Source: DASRBN01 sp035294305
GTDB taxonomy: Bacteria > Chloroflexota > Ktedonobacteria > Ktedonobacterales > Ktedonobacteraceae
Length of the DNA stretch: 64,000 nt
NCBI GenBank assembly: GCA_035294305.1
Contig: DATGLD010000045.1
Span: 62,001 to 126,000 of the forward strand
Direction: 5' to 3'
This document shows, piece by piece, positions 25,204 through 34,686 of the stretch. Both the position numbers and the translations under genes were made by a program. Every line of letters begins with the position of its first letter. Position 1 is the first letter of the stretch. The notes under the pieces are model-generated. The model was not told the DNA's origin. It saw only the letters and a list, made by a program, of their open reading frames with translations, and searched no databases.

Positions 25204-26529
25204 TTGAACAAAGTTGATTTTATACGACCGGTAGAGTTCATGGTATGTGGGCATTCTTTGCTGGCGCATAAGCCATGGAAGGCAAAACAACTGGCTCGCT
25301 GGGTCTCCAGGAGTTATATCCTCGCCCTGTGTTGCGTGTTGCTCCTGCTCTCCAGTTGCTCCAATTTGCTGAGCAGCGCGAGCTCTGAGAGCTCGCGGCA
25401 AGTATCTTCCCCTGCTGCCAGGCCTTCACTCACTCCCACGCGTTCGTCAAAGACGGACATCGCTGCTGAAAGTTCGCTCAAGGTCGAACTAGCGAAAGTG
25501 CAACAGATTATGGCCGGAATGACCCTGGATCAAAAATTGGGCCAGCTTATCATAGTGGAGTATCTGGGTAATGATTACTCAGCAAGCGGCTTACAATATA
25601 TGATTGCGCAGCAATATGTTGGTGGTTTTCTCTACCAGGAGAGCAATCATAATTTTGATCCGCCCTACGATCAGATAAGCAATGTCGCAGCATTCTCCCA
25701 GCAAGCCATGAAAGATGCCAGGATTCCTTTATTAATCGGCACCGACCAGGAGGGTGGGCTGGTCAATCGACTCTATGTGTTTCATGGATACCTGCCATCG
25801 GCGGCGGAGATGGCGGCGACGGGCAATCCAAACTATGCCTACCAGCAGGGAGCGCAGGCCGCAAAGTGGATGTTGCAGTTGGGCATCAATACCGATCTGG
25901 CCCCGGTCGTCGATGTGCATACTGTTGATCCGCCTGTACTGGAGACGCGCATGTTTGGCAGCGATCCGCAAACTGTGGTGAAGTATGCAGGCGCGTATCT
26001 CGATGGCCTGCAACAAAATGAGGTGGCGGGATGCCTCAAACACTTTCCAGGGCTGGGCGCAATTACCTCTGATCCCCATACCGGCCTCCCAACCGTCAAC
26101 CGCAGTCTAGCCGACTTAGAAAAAATTGATCTTGCTCCTTACAAATTATTGATCGCCTCGAAGCAACCCGCAATGATCATGTCCACTGATGTACTGATGC
26201 CAGCGATTGATCCGCATCTGCCGGCTGAACTCTCGCCCAGGACGATTACAGGCATTCTTAGAAATCAGCTGGGTTACAATGGTGTTGTGATTACCGATGG
26301 GCTCTATATGCAGGGTATCAGCGAACAATGGACGTTAAGTCAAGCGGCAGTGCTCTCTATCATTGCCGGTGATGACCTTGTGGAGGGGCCTTATACGCCT
26401 GACCAGGTCGCGGCCGTAGTCAGCGCGCTCAAGCAGGCTATCCAGCAAGGCAAGTTGACCATCGACCGTATTAACCAGTCTGTACAGCGCATTTTACTGA
26501 TGAAGTTACAGTATGGAATTATAAAATAG
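25204..26529 (+). CDS. GH3 beta-N-acetylhexosaminidase-like lipoprotein
   Basis: A 441-residue glycoside hydrolase family 3 protein. A basic N-terminus and a hydrophobic helix end in the lipobox LLSSC (about residues 48-52), so it is probably a lipoprotein on the outer face of the membrane. The catalytic region shows TDQEGGLVNRL, CLKHFPGLG and VVITDGLYM, whose first Asp fits the family nucleophile. NagZ-type enzymes release N-acetylglucosamine from peptidoglycan or other glycans. The frame can start at TTG 25204 (GAGG upstream) or ATG 25240; the latter still keeps the signal sequence. Confidence 0.87.
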   Translation: MNKVDFIRPVEFMVCGHSLLAHKPWKAKQLARWVSRSYILALCCVLLLLSSCSNLLSSASSESSRQVSSPAARPSLTPTRSSKTDIAAESSLKVELAKVQQIMAGMTLDQKLGQLIIVEYLGNDYSASGLQYMIAQQYVGGFLYQESNHNFDPPYDQISNVAAFSQQAMKDARIPLLIGTDQEGGLVNRLYVFHGYLPSAAEMAATGNPNYAYQQGAQAAKWMLQLGINTDLAPVVDVHTVDPPVLETRMFGSDPQTVVKYAGAYLDGLQQNEVAGCLKHFPGLGAITSDPHTGLPTVNRSLADLEKIDLAPYKLLIASKQPAMIMSTDVLMPAIDPHLPAELSPRTITGILRNQLGYNGVVITDGLYMQGISEQWTLSQAAVLSIIAGDDLVEGPYTPDQVAAVVSALKQAIQQGKLTIDRINQSVQRILLMKLQYGIIK

Positions 26530-27033
26530 CTGACAGTCCGGCCGGCTATATTAGTGCTTGGTTGCTTTGCGGCGAGGAGGAGAGCTGGCTCGTGGTGATG
26601 GCTCACGGTAGGGTCGATGAGCAGGTGGTAGGGACCGGTCTATTGATTGTCTCTCTTGTACCTTCTAGATTTTTACTAAAATCGATGATAAAAAATCCAT
26701 CTACAATTGCTGAAAAGACAGCATATCACAAAACAATCACAACTTTTTAATACCCCTGTTTAACAGGAATAGCGTGTTGCGCGTATGAAGTGCCATATTA
26801 TATGATAGATGGCGGCAATTCGCATATTCTAAGTTCAGCCCTCGTAAAACGATCTCAATGTAGAGATGCTTGTAGTGTGAAAAAAGCTACTCACGCCGCC
26901 TTTAGACGCTATTTAACCTATCAAGGGAGATACTAACCACAATCTGGTGGTGCCCGTCTGCTATCGCGAGCCTTATCGAGATTGAGGTAGGCGATTCTTA
27001 AATTGCAAATGAAAGGAAAAGGAAGGAGCGGAT
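26530..27033. other. Intergenic stretch without a recognised gene
   Basis: About 500 bp between the GH3 gene and the coiled-coil protein gene, rather AT-rich in its second half. One 62-residue frame (26562-26750) has no SD and no family resemblance. A small dyad CCTGTT-TA-AACAGG lies near 26755-26770. No RNA gene was found. A promoter for the next gene is expected here but none stands out. Confidence 0.5.
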
Positions 27034-27807
27034 ATGCAAGAACTCATCAGTTTACGCGCTGGCGTGCATATCGAAGAATATACCACGCTCACTTTTGTCC
27101 GATCCATGCTCTCACAGGCTGGGCATCTCTGCTTACCTGGTAGCTCGGGCCTGGACTCCCTGGCTGTCTACCTTCAGATTGTCCTTGATCAGTTGCAGCA
27201 GGCTCCCTCGTCTCCATATGATCTGCTCATTCTTGGTGGAGTGCATGTGGAGGCACTCACCGAAATCCCTGTTCTTTTAACGCTGGAACGCTTATTTGCT
27301 CTCAAACCTCTACCGATTATGCTGATTACGAACGCCAGTAGTGAGCAATTGCGCACATGGCAGACATTCCCTGAGGTGGTTATACTTCCAGAGGGTCATC
27401 TCACAATGCAGAACTTCTTCCAGGCACTTGGCCATCTCACCGGGACTTTCTCCGGTATCCCCAATCCCACTTATGGGTATCTGAATCCTGATGTACCGGG
27501 GCTCGATGATCAACTGGTTGAAGGAGAACGAAGCCGCATAAAAGTACGCCATGCATGGTTAGAGCAGAGGCAGGAATGGCTGGAGCAGAGGAAAACCTGG
27601 CTAGAACAGAGGCAAGCGTGGTTGGAGGCGAGAGAGAAAGAACAAGACGCCCAGCATGAGTGGTTCTTAGAGCAACGAGCCTGGCTGGAACAGCAGAGGA
27701 GAGAAGTCGAGGATCAAGAGAAGAGGGTGCATGATCTGCGGATGTGGCTCAATTTATATCAACAAAAGATTGATGAGGAGCAACCACATCGCGAATGCTC
27801 AGCATAG
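27034..27807 (+). CDS. Receiver-like domain plus tryptophan-heptad coiled coil, unknown function
   Basis: A 257-residue soluble protein. Residues 1-150 alternate hydrophobic strands and helices (PYDLLILGGVHVEALTEIPV, PLPIMLITNAS, VVILPEGHL) like a degenerate response-regulator receiver domain, but the usual phospho-acceptor pattern is not convincing. Residues 168-250 are a charged coiled coil built on WLEQRxx heptads: Trp occurs at 175, 182, 189, 196, 210, 217 and 238, all in the same heptad register. AAAAGGAAGGAG lies before the ATG. It converges with a histidine kinase gene about 90 bp away. Its role is unknown. Confidence 0.75.
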   Translation: MQELISLRAGVHIEEYTTLTFVRSMLSQAGHLCLPGSSGLDSLAVYLQIVLDQLQQAPSSPYDLLILGGVHVEALTEIPVLLTLERLFALKPLPIMLITNASSEQLRTWQTFPEVVILPEGHLTMQNFFQALGHLTGTFSGIPNPTYGYLNPDVPGLDDQLVEGERSRIKVRHAWLEQRQEWLEQRKTWLEQRQAWLEAREKEQDAQHEWFLEQRAWLEQQRREVEDQEKRVHDLRMWLNLYQQKIDEEQPHRECSA

Positions 27808-27895
27808 CCTATGCCGTTTTTATATAAGGAAGAACAGTTTGAAGAGCTGGCGATGGTAACGCTGGCCAATGGCTCACCTGGTCGCGCGGCTGCTG

Positions 27896-29482
27896 CTAGG
27901 GAGATGAGGTATGTGCGAGAAGCGGCAAGGAGACAAAGAAGGTGGAACCCTGGTGCTCGACTGACTCGAACCAGATACGTCCGCCGTGTCGTTCGACGTA
28001 CTCGCGGCACAAACAGAGCCCCAGGCCTGCTCCGATAATGCCCTGCGTGTTATCGGCGCGTGTAAAACGTTGGAACAGGAGCGCTTGTTGGTGTGCGGGG
28101 ATGCCGATGCCCTGATCGCGTATAGAGATGAGGGCCTGGCGCCGTTGTTGATCCAGGCTCATGTCGATCTCAATCACGCCGCCGCCCGGACTGTATTTAA
28201 CCGCGTTGCTCAACAGGTTAAAGAAGACCTGATCAATGCGCAGGGCGTCGATTGGCACGAAAAGAGCCCCAGTTGCTGTACGCAGGTGTAACGTATGCTG
28301 CCACGTGCTGTCCTGTACGCGCTTCACCACTTTCTGGAGAAGGTCAACCAGGTCTGTAGGTCTCACATGCAGTATGAGACGCCCGGCTTGAATATGTGTG
28401 ATATCCAGCAGGGCTTCTGAGAATTCCATCAACCGGCTGGTGGCCAGCTGTATTTCTGCCAGGGCCTCGTTCTGCCAGTCTGCCAGCGCTGGGCCTTTGC
28501 CTCGCTGCGTCTGGATGACCAGCATATCGACAAATCCTTGTAACGCTGCCAGGGGTGTGCGCAATTCATGGGCGGCCAGGCCGATGAATTCCTCTTTCAT
28601 CTGTTCGACAGCCTTGAGCGCTGTGATATCCTGCATGATGACGAGTACTCCTTCGGTCTCGGCATTGGTCGCCAGCAGGTGCTGGAAATATTCCTGCCGA
28701 AGCGGGACTGCATTGAACAGAATGGGAAGGTGTGTGCCATCAGGGTGGCGGATCACTTCCTGGTATTGAAGGATAGGCTGGCGGGTTCGAATGGCACGGA
28801 TGGTGGCGAGTTGGTCGTAAGCCAGTTCTCGTTCATCGCTATCAAAGACCCGAATATGGTATGCCTGTAAAAAATCGTGCAAGGACTGGCCTGGTGTCCA
28901 GGTTGTGCCCCAGATCTCGGCGACCGCGCGATTGGCAAATACCAGTTCTGCCTCTTTCCCCTGCACAAGAAACACGCCGCTGGGCAGGGCATCAATGACT
29001 GCCTGTAATAGCGTGAGGTGGGCGTGGGCCGCCTGTTCCAGTCGTCCTCGTTCCGTGGTATCGCGAATACTGCTGATGATAAAGAACCCGGCAATAGTTT
29101 GTATGGGACTTAAGCTGATGTCAACCGGAAATTCGCTGCCATCCTTGCGCCGACCGTAGAGCTCCAGGCCCAGGCCCATTGGACGTACCGTAGGGCCCTG
29201 CAAATAAGTGTATCTGTGTTGAAGATGCAGTGCGCGGAATCGCTCCGGAAGCAGGTATTCTAAATCCCGGCCAAGCAGTTCCTGGCGTGAGTAGCCAAAG
29301 AGTTGTTCAGCCTGGTGATTGACCAGGGCAATTCTCCCCTGCTCATCTACCATCAGCAGGGCATCGGGAACTGTTTCGATCAAAGACCGGAACTCCACAC
29401 GAGCCAGGAAAGCCTGCATCCGTCTCTTCTTTAATCGCTGTACTTCTGCTGTGCTCACGGAAGTGCGCGAAGGTCGTGACAT
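27896..29482 (-). CDS. PAS-domain sensor histidine kinase
   Basis: A 528-residue cytosolic kinase with two PAS domains (about residues 30-145 and 160-285), a HisKA dimerisation domain with phospho-acceptor His305 (LAAHELRTPLAAL), and an HATPase domain with N box NLLSNAVKYSPGG, G1 DQGIGIP, F box LFQRFTRAD and G2 GAGLGLCLCREY. No membrane helix is present, so it senses an internal signal such as redox state or a ligand. GGAGG stands four bases before ATG 29482; another in-frame ATG is at 29500. No response regulator gene is adjacent; the receiver-like protein next door is a possible partner. Confidence 0.9.
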   Translation of the reverse strand: MSRPSRTSVSTAEVQRLKKRRMQAFLARVEFRSLIETVPDALLMVDEQGRIALVNHQAEQLFGYSRQELLGRDLEYLLPERFRALHLQHRYTYLQGPTVRPMGLGLELYGRRKDGSEFPVDISLSPIQTIAGFFIISSIRDTTERGRLEQAAHAHLTLLQAVIDALPSGVFLVQGKEAELVFANRAVAEIWGTTWTPGQSLHDFLQAYHIRVFDSDERELAYDQLATIRAIRTRQPILQYQEVIRHPDGTHLPILFNAVPLRQEYFQHLLATNAETEGVLVIMQDITALKAVEQMKEEFIGLAAHELRTPLAALQGFVDMLVIQTQRGKGPALADWQNEALAEIQLATSRLMEFSEALLDITHIQAGRLILHVRPTDLVDLLQKVVKRVQDSTWQHTLHLRTATGALFVPIDALRIDQVFFNLLSNAVKYSPGGGVIEIDMSLDQQRRQALISIRDQGIGIPAHQQALLFQRFTRADNTQGIIGAGLGLCLCREYVERHGGRIWFESVEHQGSTFFVSLPLLAHTSSP

Positions 29483-29500
29483 ACTTCCTCCCGTATTCAT

Positions 29501-29917
29501 TGCTCTCTCAAACTTCCGGCAATAGAATACCTGAGGCCTATGCTACCGGACTGCATGGCCTTCGTGGAACCGTTCATGGGTAGCCTGTTCCTGGATTGTT
29601 TGCCTGAAGCGCTTCTACAATATACCTCTGTAGAAAGTATACTAAACTTTCTGGGAAAAGTCTATTCAGTAAATGAACTTGGATGAAATAACGTATCAGG
29701 ATACGTATTTTTTGCGAAGCCTAAGAGAAAATGAACGCGCATTCACCGCGCTTTTAAATGGTTCTGTTGATATTGCTGACTCCCTTGCTGATTCCAGTGG
29801 ATTGTGGCACAATACATGCACAGGCATGACAAATCATGCCGTTCCAGGCGGCTACTTCCACTGCCCTCGCCACATACTGCAGCCAGATGGGTCTCCCATT
29901 CGGAGAAGGAGTCATAC
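29501..29917. other. Intergenic region with a dyad AGAAAGT-N7-ACTTTCT
   Basis: About 415 bp between the divergent kinase and amidohydrolase genes. The dyad at 29632-29652 overlaps a possible minus-strand -10 (TATACT) and could be an operator. A frame beginning at 29673 shows no family resemblance and overlaps the amidohydrolase start, so it is not called a gene. Confidence 0.4.
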
Positions 29918-30916
29918 ATGCGGAAAATCGATGCGTTCGCACACATCCTGCCTCGTTCCTATCTCGAGCGCCTGGAGCGGCATCTCGAGAAAACCATGGC
30001 TCCAGGCCAGCTTGACTACTATCGCGAGGGCGTCTTCTCCTTCGATCCAGTGCTGACTGACCTGGAGGCGAGATGGCGGAAGATCGAGCTGTACGGAGAT
30101 TACGCGCAGGTCCTCGTACTTGCTGTGCCGCCACTCGAAGAGGTCGGGCCGCCGGAGATCGCAGCGGAGTTTGCCCGCATCGCCAATGACGAGATGGCGG
30201 AACTGGTCCGGCGATTTGGAGATCGCTTCGTTGGATTCGTGGCCGCGCTGCCGCTCTCGGACGCTGACCTTGCCTTGCGCGAGCTCGACCGCGCCCTGAC
30301 GCAGCTTGGCGCTCTGGGCGCACAGCTCTACACCAACGTCCTGGGTGTGGCGCTCGACGATCCGCGTTTCGAACCGCTGTTCAGCAGGCTCGAGGATGCC
30401 GGCCGTGCTGTGTGGCTGCACCCGACGCGCAGCGCGGCGTGGTCCGACTATCCGGCAGAGAACCGGTCCGACTTTGGCCTTTGGTGGTCCCTCGGCTGGC
30501 CTTACGAGACCGCTGCCGCGCTTTCACGCCTCGTCTATTCGGGGCACATGGAGCGTCACCCGCGCCAGCTTGTGATTGCGCACCACGGTGGCGGCATGGT
30601 GCCGCACTTCTCCTCCCGGCTCGCGATGGGTCCAGGCTACCGGCAGGTCAAAGACAGCCTGCCGCTGCCGCCGCTCGACTACTTCCGCAGGTTTTACGTC
30701 GACACGGCGCTCTTCGGCGCGCCACACGCGGTGCGTTGCGTCCTTGAGTTCTTCGGCCCGCGACACGTGCTTTTCGGCACAGACATGCCTCTTGGGCCCG
30801 CGACCGCGGTTGAGGCGACGATAGCGGACATCGACGCGGCCGGTCTTTCCGGAGAGAACATGGCTGCAGTCTACGCTGGGAACGCCGTACGCCTGCTCGG
30901 GCTGCAGGCCGGCTAA
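29918..30916 (+). CDS. Amidohydrolase-2 family protein (ACMSD/resorcylate decarboxylase-like)
   Basis: A 332-residue TIM-barrel amidohydrolase/decarboxylase. It has VIAHHGGGMVPHF for the barrel His and VLFGTDMPLGP for the catalytic Asp. The N-terminal metal motif is DAFAH (residues 5-9), with Phe where the usual DxHxH has its first His. Such one-His variants exist in this family but metal binding must differ. The ATG at 29918 has AAGGAG upstream; the longer frame to 29804 lacks family similarity. Local DNA is richer in GC than its surroundings, suggesting recent acquisition. It may decarboxylate or hydrolyse an aromatic acid. Confidence 0.85.
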   Translation: MRKIDAFAHILPRSYLERLERHLEKTMAPGQLDYYREGVFSFDPVLTDLEARWRKIELYGDYAQVLVLAVPPLEEVGPPEIAAEFARIANDEMAELVRRFGDRFVGFVAALPLSDADLALRELDRALTQLGALGAQLYTNVLGVALDDPRFEPLFSRLEDAGRAVWLHPTRSAAWSDYPAENRSDFGLWWSLGWPYETAAALSRLVYSGHMERHPRQLVIAHHGGGMVPHFSSRLAMGPGYRQVKDSLPLPPLDYFRRFYVDTALFGAPHAVRCVLEFFGPRHVLFGTDMPLGPATAVEATIADIDAAGLSGENMAAVYAGNAVRLLGLQAG

Positions 30917-30917
30917 C

Positions 30918-31076
30918 AGCCACTTGAATGGCAAATGGCAGGTCCTCCAGGTCGTGTACCAGGGCGTGTGCTTCGTTCGAATGGCTGGCCACAACTTCAG
31001 GAGTGAGAATGCTGAGCAGTTCAAGGGCGGGCTCGCCGGCCAGAATGGGAAGGCAGTACAGGTCGTTAGGCCGGCT
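30918..31076 (-). pseudogene. Remnant of a STAND/NB-ARC-type ATPase
   Basis: The minus strand encodes an uninterrupted 53-residue fragment containing LPILAGEPALELLSILTPEV and DLEDLPFAIQVA. This looks like the region around the conserved GLPLAL motif of NB-ARC/STAND ATPases. It has no start or stop of its own, is flanked by unrelated genes, and so is a gene fragment. The family assignment rests on a short motif. Confidence 0.45.
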
Positions 31077-31078
31077 AA

Positions 31079-31310
31079 GATAGCTTTGCGCAAGAAACCT
31101 GTGCGAAACGGAGAGAAATCTGCCAACTCAGATATGGCCAGGTGAAGCTGGCCAGGCGAAATGGCTGCCTTGAAATCATTGGGAAACGCGACAAATATCG
31201 CGAGGTATCGCTGAACGTGACTGCGTGCAAGGCGTTGGAGGAATATTTTGCGATCCTGCCGGCTGATACTGTCTGCCCTTTCACATCAAGCAAAGCGAGG
31301 AGATTACGAT
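31079..31310 (+). pseudogene. Remnant of a tyrosine recombinase/integrase
   Basis: The plus strand reads REICQLRYGQVKLARRNG, then LEIIGKRDKYREVSLN and ACKALEEYFAILP. This is the segment of phage-type integrases from the catalytic-Arg region (GLRxSE-like, here degraded) through the beta-hairpin KYREVPL. The catalytic Arg context and the whole C-terminal HxxR...Y region are missing. The frame is cut by TAA upstream and runs into the start of the next gene. It is the scar of an element or rearrangement. Confidence 0.65.
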
Positions 31311-34300
31311 GGAGCCAGCCCTTCAGATGCGCTTGCTGGGCGGATTCAGCCTGATCTACGATAACGAACAGGTGACCAGCCTCAACAGTATGCGCCTGCA
31401 ATCCTTGCTGGCCTATCTCGTGTTGCATCGCGCTGTGCCGCAGCAACGCCAGCACCTGGCTTTCCTCTTCTGGCCCGATACCACTGAGGCCCAGACTCGC
31501 AATAACTTGCGTCAACTGCTCCACCAACTGCGCCAGGCCTTTCCTGCTGTTGAGCACTTCCTCTCTGCCGACACGCACATGGTGCATTGGCCTCCCGTCA
31601 CGCCTTTCCACCTCGATGTCGCCGAGTTCGAACAGGCGCTCGCGCTTGCGGACGCGGCGGCGCGCCAGCACGATCAGCCCGTCCTCCAGGTCGCGCTTGA
31701 GCAGGCCGACAGCTTATATCGCGGTGAATTGCTGCCTGACTGTTATGATGAATGGATCTATCCTGAGCGAGAGCGACTCCGACAGCGCCACCGGCAGGCG
31801 CTCGAGCACCTGCCCCACCTTTTTGAGGCGCAGGCCGATACCGCCGCCGCTATCCGCTCTGCTCAGCGCTTACTCGCGTTCGATCCTCTCTCCGAAGACC
31901 TTTATCGCCATCTGATGCGCTTGTTTGTGCTCAACAACGACCGAACCAATGCGTTGCGCGTTTACCACACCTGTGTCAGCACCTTGCAGCGTGAGATGGG
32001 CGTTGAGCCCGACCCGGCAACCCGCGAACTCTATAAGCGCCTCCTGCAGCAAAAAGCGCCCACTATCCAACCCACCATCCAGCAACCCCTGCCTGCTGCT
32101 GCTCCGGCTCTCATCGGGCGAGAGCGTGAGTGGAAGAAGCTACTCGATGCCTGGCAACGCGCTACGCAGGAAGGCCCCCACTTTGTGCTGGTGAGCGGGG
32201 AGGCGGGCATCGGCAAATCCCGGCTCGCCGAGGAATTTCTACTGTGGGTAAGCCAGCAGGGTGTCGTCACCGCCAAGACTCGCTCCTATGCTGCCGAGGG
32301 CCAACTCTCGCTCGCACCCGTGACCGATTGGCTCAGGAGCGAGGGGCTGCGAGCTCCCCTCAGGCAACTCGACACGGTCTGGCTCGCCGAGGTGGCGCGC
32401 ATTTTGCCTGAGCTGTTGGCGGAGCAGCCGGCGTTACCGCACTACGAATCAGTGACCGAGGGGCAGCGCCAGCGCTTCTTTGAGGCCCTGGTGCACGCTA
32501 TCCTCGCCGTACCACAGCCACTTCTCTTATTGCTCGATGACATGCACTGGTGCGACCAGGAAACGCTGGCCTGGTTGCATTTTCTGTTGCGCTTCGATCC
32601 CACGGCGCGACTGCTTGTTGTCGGGTGTGCCCGCGAGGAAGAACTGTCACCGCAACATCCGTTGCACACTTTGCTGCTGCACCTGCGCAACACCGTGCCT
32701 GTGACAGAGATTCCCCTCGAACCGTTAGATGCAGCAGAAACCGCGAAACTGGCATCGCAGGTGGCAAAGCGTGAGCTGGATATAGACGAGGGGCTGCGCC
32801 TCTATCATGAAACCGAAGGATATCCCCTGTTCGTCGTTGAAATGATACAGGCGGATTTAGAACGAACAATAGCTGGCCCGTCCACAGGAGAGCACGATGT
32901 ATCGCGGCCCGAGCGTAGCGAGACTGATCGCCCCTCCAGTCAACCACCGCTTGATGGTGTGCGAATGCTTCCACCACGTATGTATGCGGTGCTCGCCGGT
33001 CGTCTCCGGCAACTCTCGGCCTCGGCTCGTGGCTTTGTTGAACTGGCCGCGATTATTGGCCATGAATTCACACTTGATCTGTTACTCACTGTGGGCCTCG
33101 CCGATACCGATGACGCTGTACGTGCGCTGGACGAACTCTGGCACAAACGCATTGTGCGTGAATACGGTGCTAACAGCTACGATTTCACCCACGATAAGCT
33201 GCGCGAGGTAGCGTATGCGGAGATCAGTCCGCCCCAGTGCCGCCTGCTACATCGCCGCGTCGCGCAAGCATTGGAGACCATGTACGCTGATGATCTCGAT
33301 GCGGTCAGCGGTCAGCTTGCCTCGCATTTTGAGCGTGCGGGCCTGATCGAGCAGGCGCTCTCCTCCTACCGGCGTGCAGCTGCTGTGGCGCAGCGGGTTT
33401 ACGCGAACGAGGATGCCATCCGCCTGCTCTCGCGGAGCCTGGAATTGCTTGAGATGCTACCTGCCGGTGCAAAACGCGATAAACAGGAGCTTGGCCTGCA
33501 ACTGGCACTGGTGCCACTCTATGTTGTGACGAAGGGCTGGGCAGCGCCGGAGGTGGAGCAGGTGCTCGAGCGCGCCCTGGCATTATGCGACACTGTTGGT
33601 GACGATGCCCAGCGCGTGCAGACGCTCTTCGGATTGCAGGCCGCCTATGTTGTCCAGGCCAAGCTCGAACGTGCGCAAATGCTCTCCGATGAGGTGTCTA
33701 CTCTGTATCGGCGCTCTGGCACCGTGCCGCCGCTGTTTGCCGATTTTGTGTTGAGCGGGGCGCGCCTGCACCTGGGCAGGATCGCTGAGGCCAGCGCGTA
33801 CTTTGCAGAGATCATCGCGGCGCACGATCCCAATCAAATCCTTCAATTTCAAGAGTTGCTGGCATCGAACTATGCAGCGCATGGGCGGGCGTGGCAAGCC
33901 CATGCGCTCTGGTGCCTCGGCTATCCGCAGCAGGCACTAGAGAAGGGGCTTGACGCGGTTAAGCTTGTGCAGGACCAGCCTTTCAACCAGGCGCTGGTGT
34001 CAGCGTATCTGGCCATGCTCCAGCAGTTGTGTACCGGCGAGGCAGCTGCCAGAGAGCATGCTGAGCAGGCGCTCGCGCTCGCGGACAGGTACGAGGCCCC
34101 CTACTACCGAGTGTGGGCAGCCATCTTAGTCAGCTTTGCCCTGGCCATGGAGCAGCCCGACGAGGAGCACATCGCGCGCCTGCGCGAATCGATCGCAGTA
34201 TTCAAAGCCTCGGGTGCCCGATTACGCCTGCCATATTACCTCGCGCTACTCGCGCAGGCCTGTGGGAAAGCCGGGCGCGTTGAGGAAGGACTGGCAGCCA

Positions 34301-34626
34301 TCGACGAGGCGTTCTCCGAATCGCGCGTACACAACGAGCGCTGGTGGGACGCGGAGCTCTATCGGCTGCGGGGCGAGTTCCTGCTCATGCGCGGCTCAGA
34401 CCTTTCTGATAGCGAAGCAGCGTTCTTGCATGCGATCGAAATCGCTCAAGCACAGCAGGCTCGGTCGTTGGAACTGCGGGCAACAATGAGCCTGGCGCGG
34501 TTGTGGAACGCCCAGCATCGCTCAAACGACGCGAGAAGCCGGCTCCAGGACATCTATGGCTGGTTCACAGAAGGGTTTGAGACGCCGGACTTGCAGGCGG
34601 CCCGGCTACTCCTCGAACAACTGTAG
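31309..34626 (+). CDS. BTAD/AAA/TPR transcriptional regulator (SARP-like)
   Basis: A 1105-residue regulator. Residues 5-95 resemble an OmpR-type winged helix (MRLLGGFSLIYDNE, WPDTTEAQTRNNLRQLLHQLR), and 96-248 form a bacterial transcriptional activator domain (BTAD; FDPLSEDLYRHLMRLF, REMGVEPDPATRELYKRL). An ATPase domain follows with Walker A GEAGIGKS at 297-304 and Walker B LLLLLDDMHWCD. The last 400 residues are TPR-like helices. AGGAG precedes the ATG. It is the architecture of large SARP-type activators that often control nearby acquired or secondary-metabolite genes. The adjacent FAD monooxygenase is truncated, so its target here may be lost. Confidence 0.88.
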   Translation: MEPALQMRLLGGFSLIYDNEQVTSLNSMRLQSLLAYLVLHRAVPQQRQHLAFLFWPDTTEAQTRNNLRQLLHQLRQAFPAVEHFLSADTHMVHWPPVTPFHLDVAEFEQALALADAAARQHDQPVLQVALEQADSLYRGELLPDCYDEWIYPERERLRQRHRQALEHLPHLFEAQADTAAAIRSAQRLLAFDPLSEDLYRHLMRLFVLNNDRTNALRVYHTCVSTLQREMGVEPDPATRELYKRLLQQKAPTIQPTIQQPLPAAAPALIGREREWKKLLDAWQRATQEGPHFVLVSGEAGIGKSRLAEEFLLWVSQQGVVTAKTRSYAAEGQLSLAPVTDWLRSEGLRAPLRQLDTVWLAEVARILPELLAEQPALPHYESVTEGQRQRFFEALVHAILAVPQPLLLLLDDMHWCDQETLAWLHFLLRFDPTARLLVVGCAREEELSPQHPLHTLLLHLRNTVPVTEIPLEPLDAAETAKLASQVAKRELDIDEGLRLYHETEGYPLFVVEMIQADLERTIAGPSTGEHDVSRPERSETDRPSSQPPLDGVRMLPPRMYAVLAGRLRQLSASARGFVELAAIIGHEFTLDLLLTVGLADTDDAVRALDELWHKRIVREYGANSYDFTHDKLREVAYAEISPPQCRLLHRRVAQALETMYADDLDAVSGQLASHFERAGLIEQALSSYRRAAAVAQRVYANEDAIRLLSRSLELLEMLPAGAKRDKQELGLQLALVPLYVVTKGWAAPEVEQVLERALALCDTVGDDAQRVQTLFGLQAAYVVQAKLERAQMLSDEVSTLYRRSGTVPPLFADFVLSGARLHLGRIAEASAYFAEIIAAHDPNQILQFQELLASNYAAHGRAWQAHALWCLGYPQQALEKGLDAVKLVQDQPFNQALVSAYLAMLQQLCTGEAAAREHAEQALALADRYEAPYYRVWAAILVSFALAMEQPDEEHIARLRESIAVFKASGARLRLPYYLALLAQACGKAGRVEEGLAAIDEAFSESRVHNERWWDAELYRLRGEFLLMRGSDLSDSEAAFLHAIEIAQAQQARSLELRATMSLARLWNAQHRSNDARSRLQDIYGWFTEGFETPDLQAARLLLEQL

Positions 34627-34686
34627 TCTGGTAGGCACATGCGGATAGCACATGAACTAACGCTTTGTAACGCCTCTTGACAGAAA

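Noticed and set aside
27811..28038. 75-residue plus-strand frame after the coiled-coil gene
   Set aside because: Most of it is antisense to the HATPase end of the histidine kinase, and its Arg-rich composition follows from that.
29673..30056. 127-residue frame before the amidohydrolase
   Set aside because: It overlaps the well-supported amidohydrolase start in another frame, and has no SD or family similarity.
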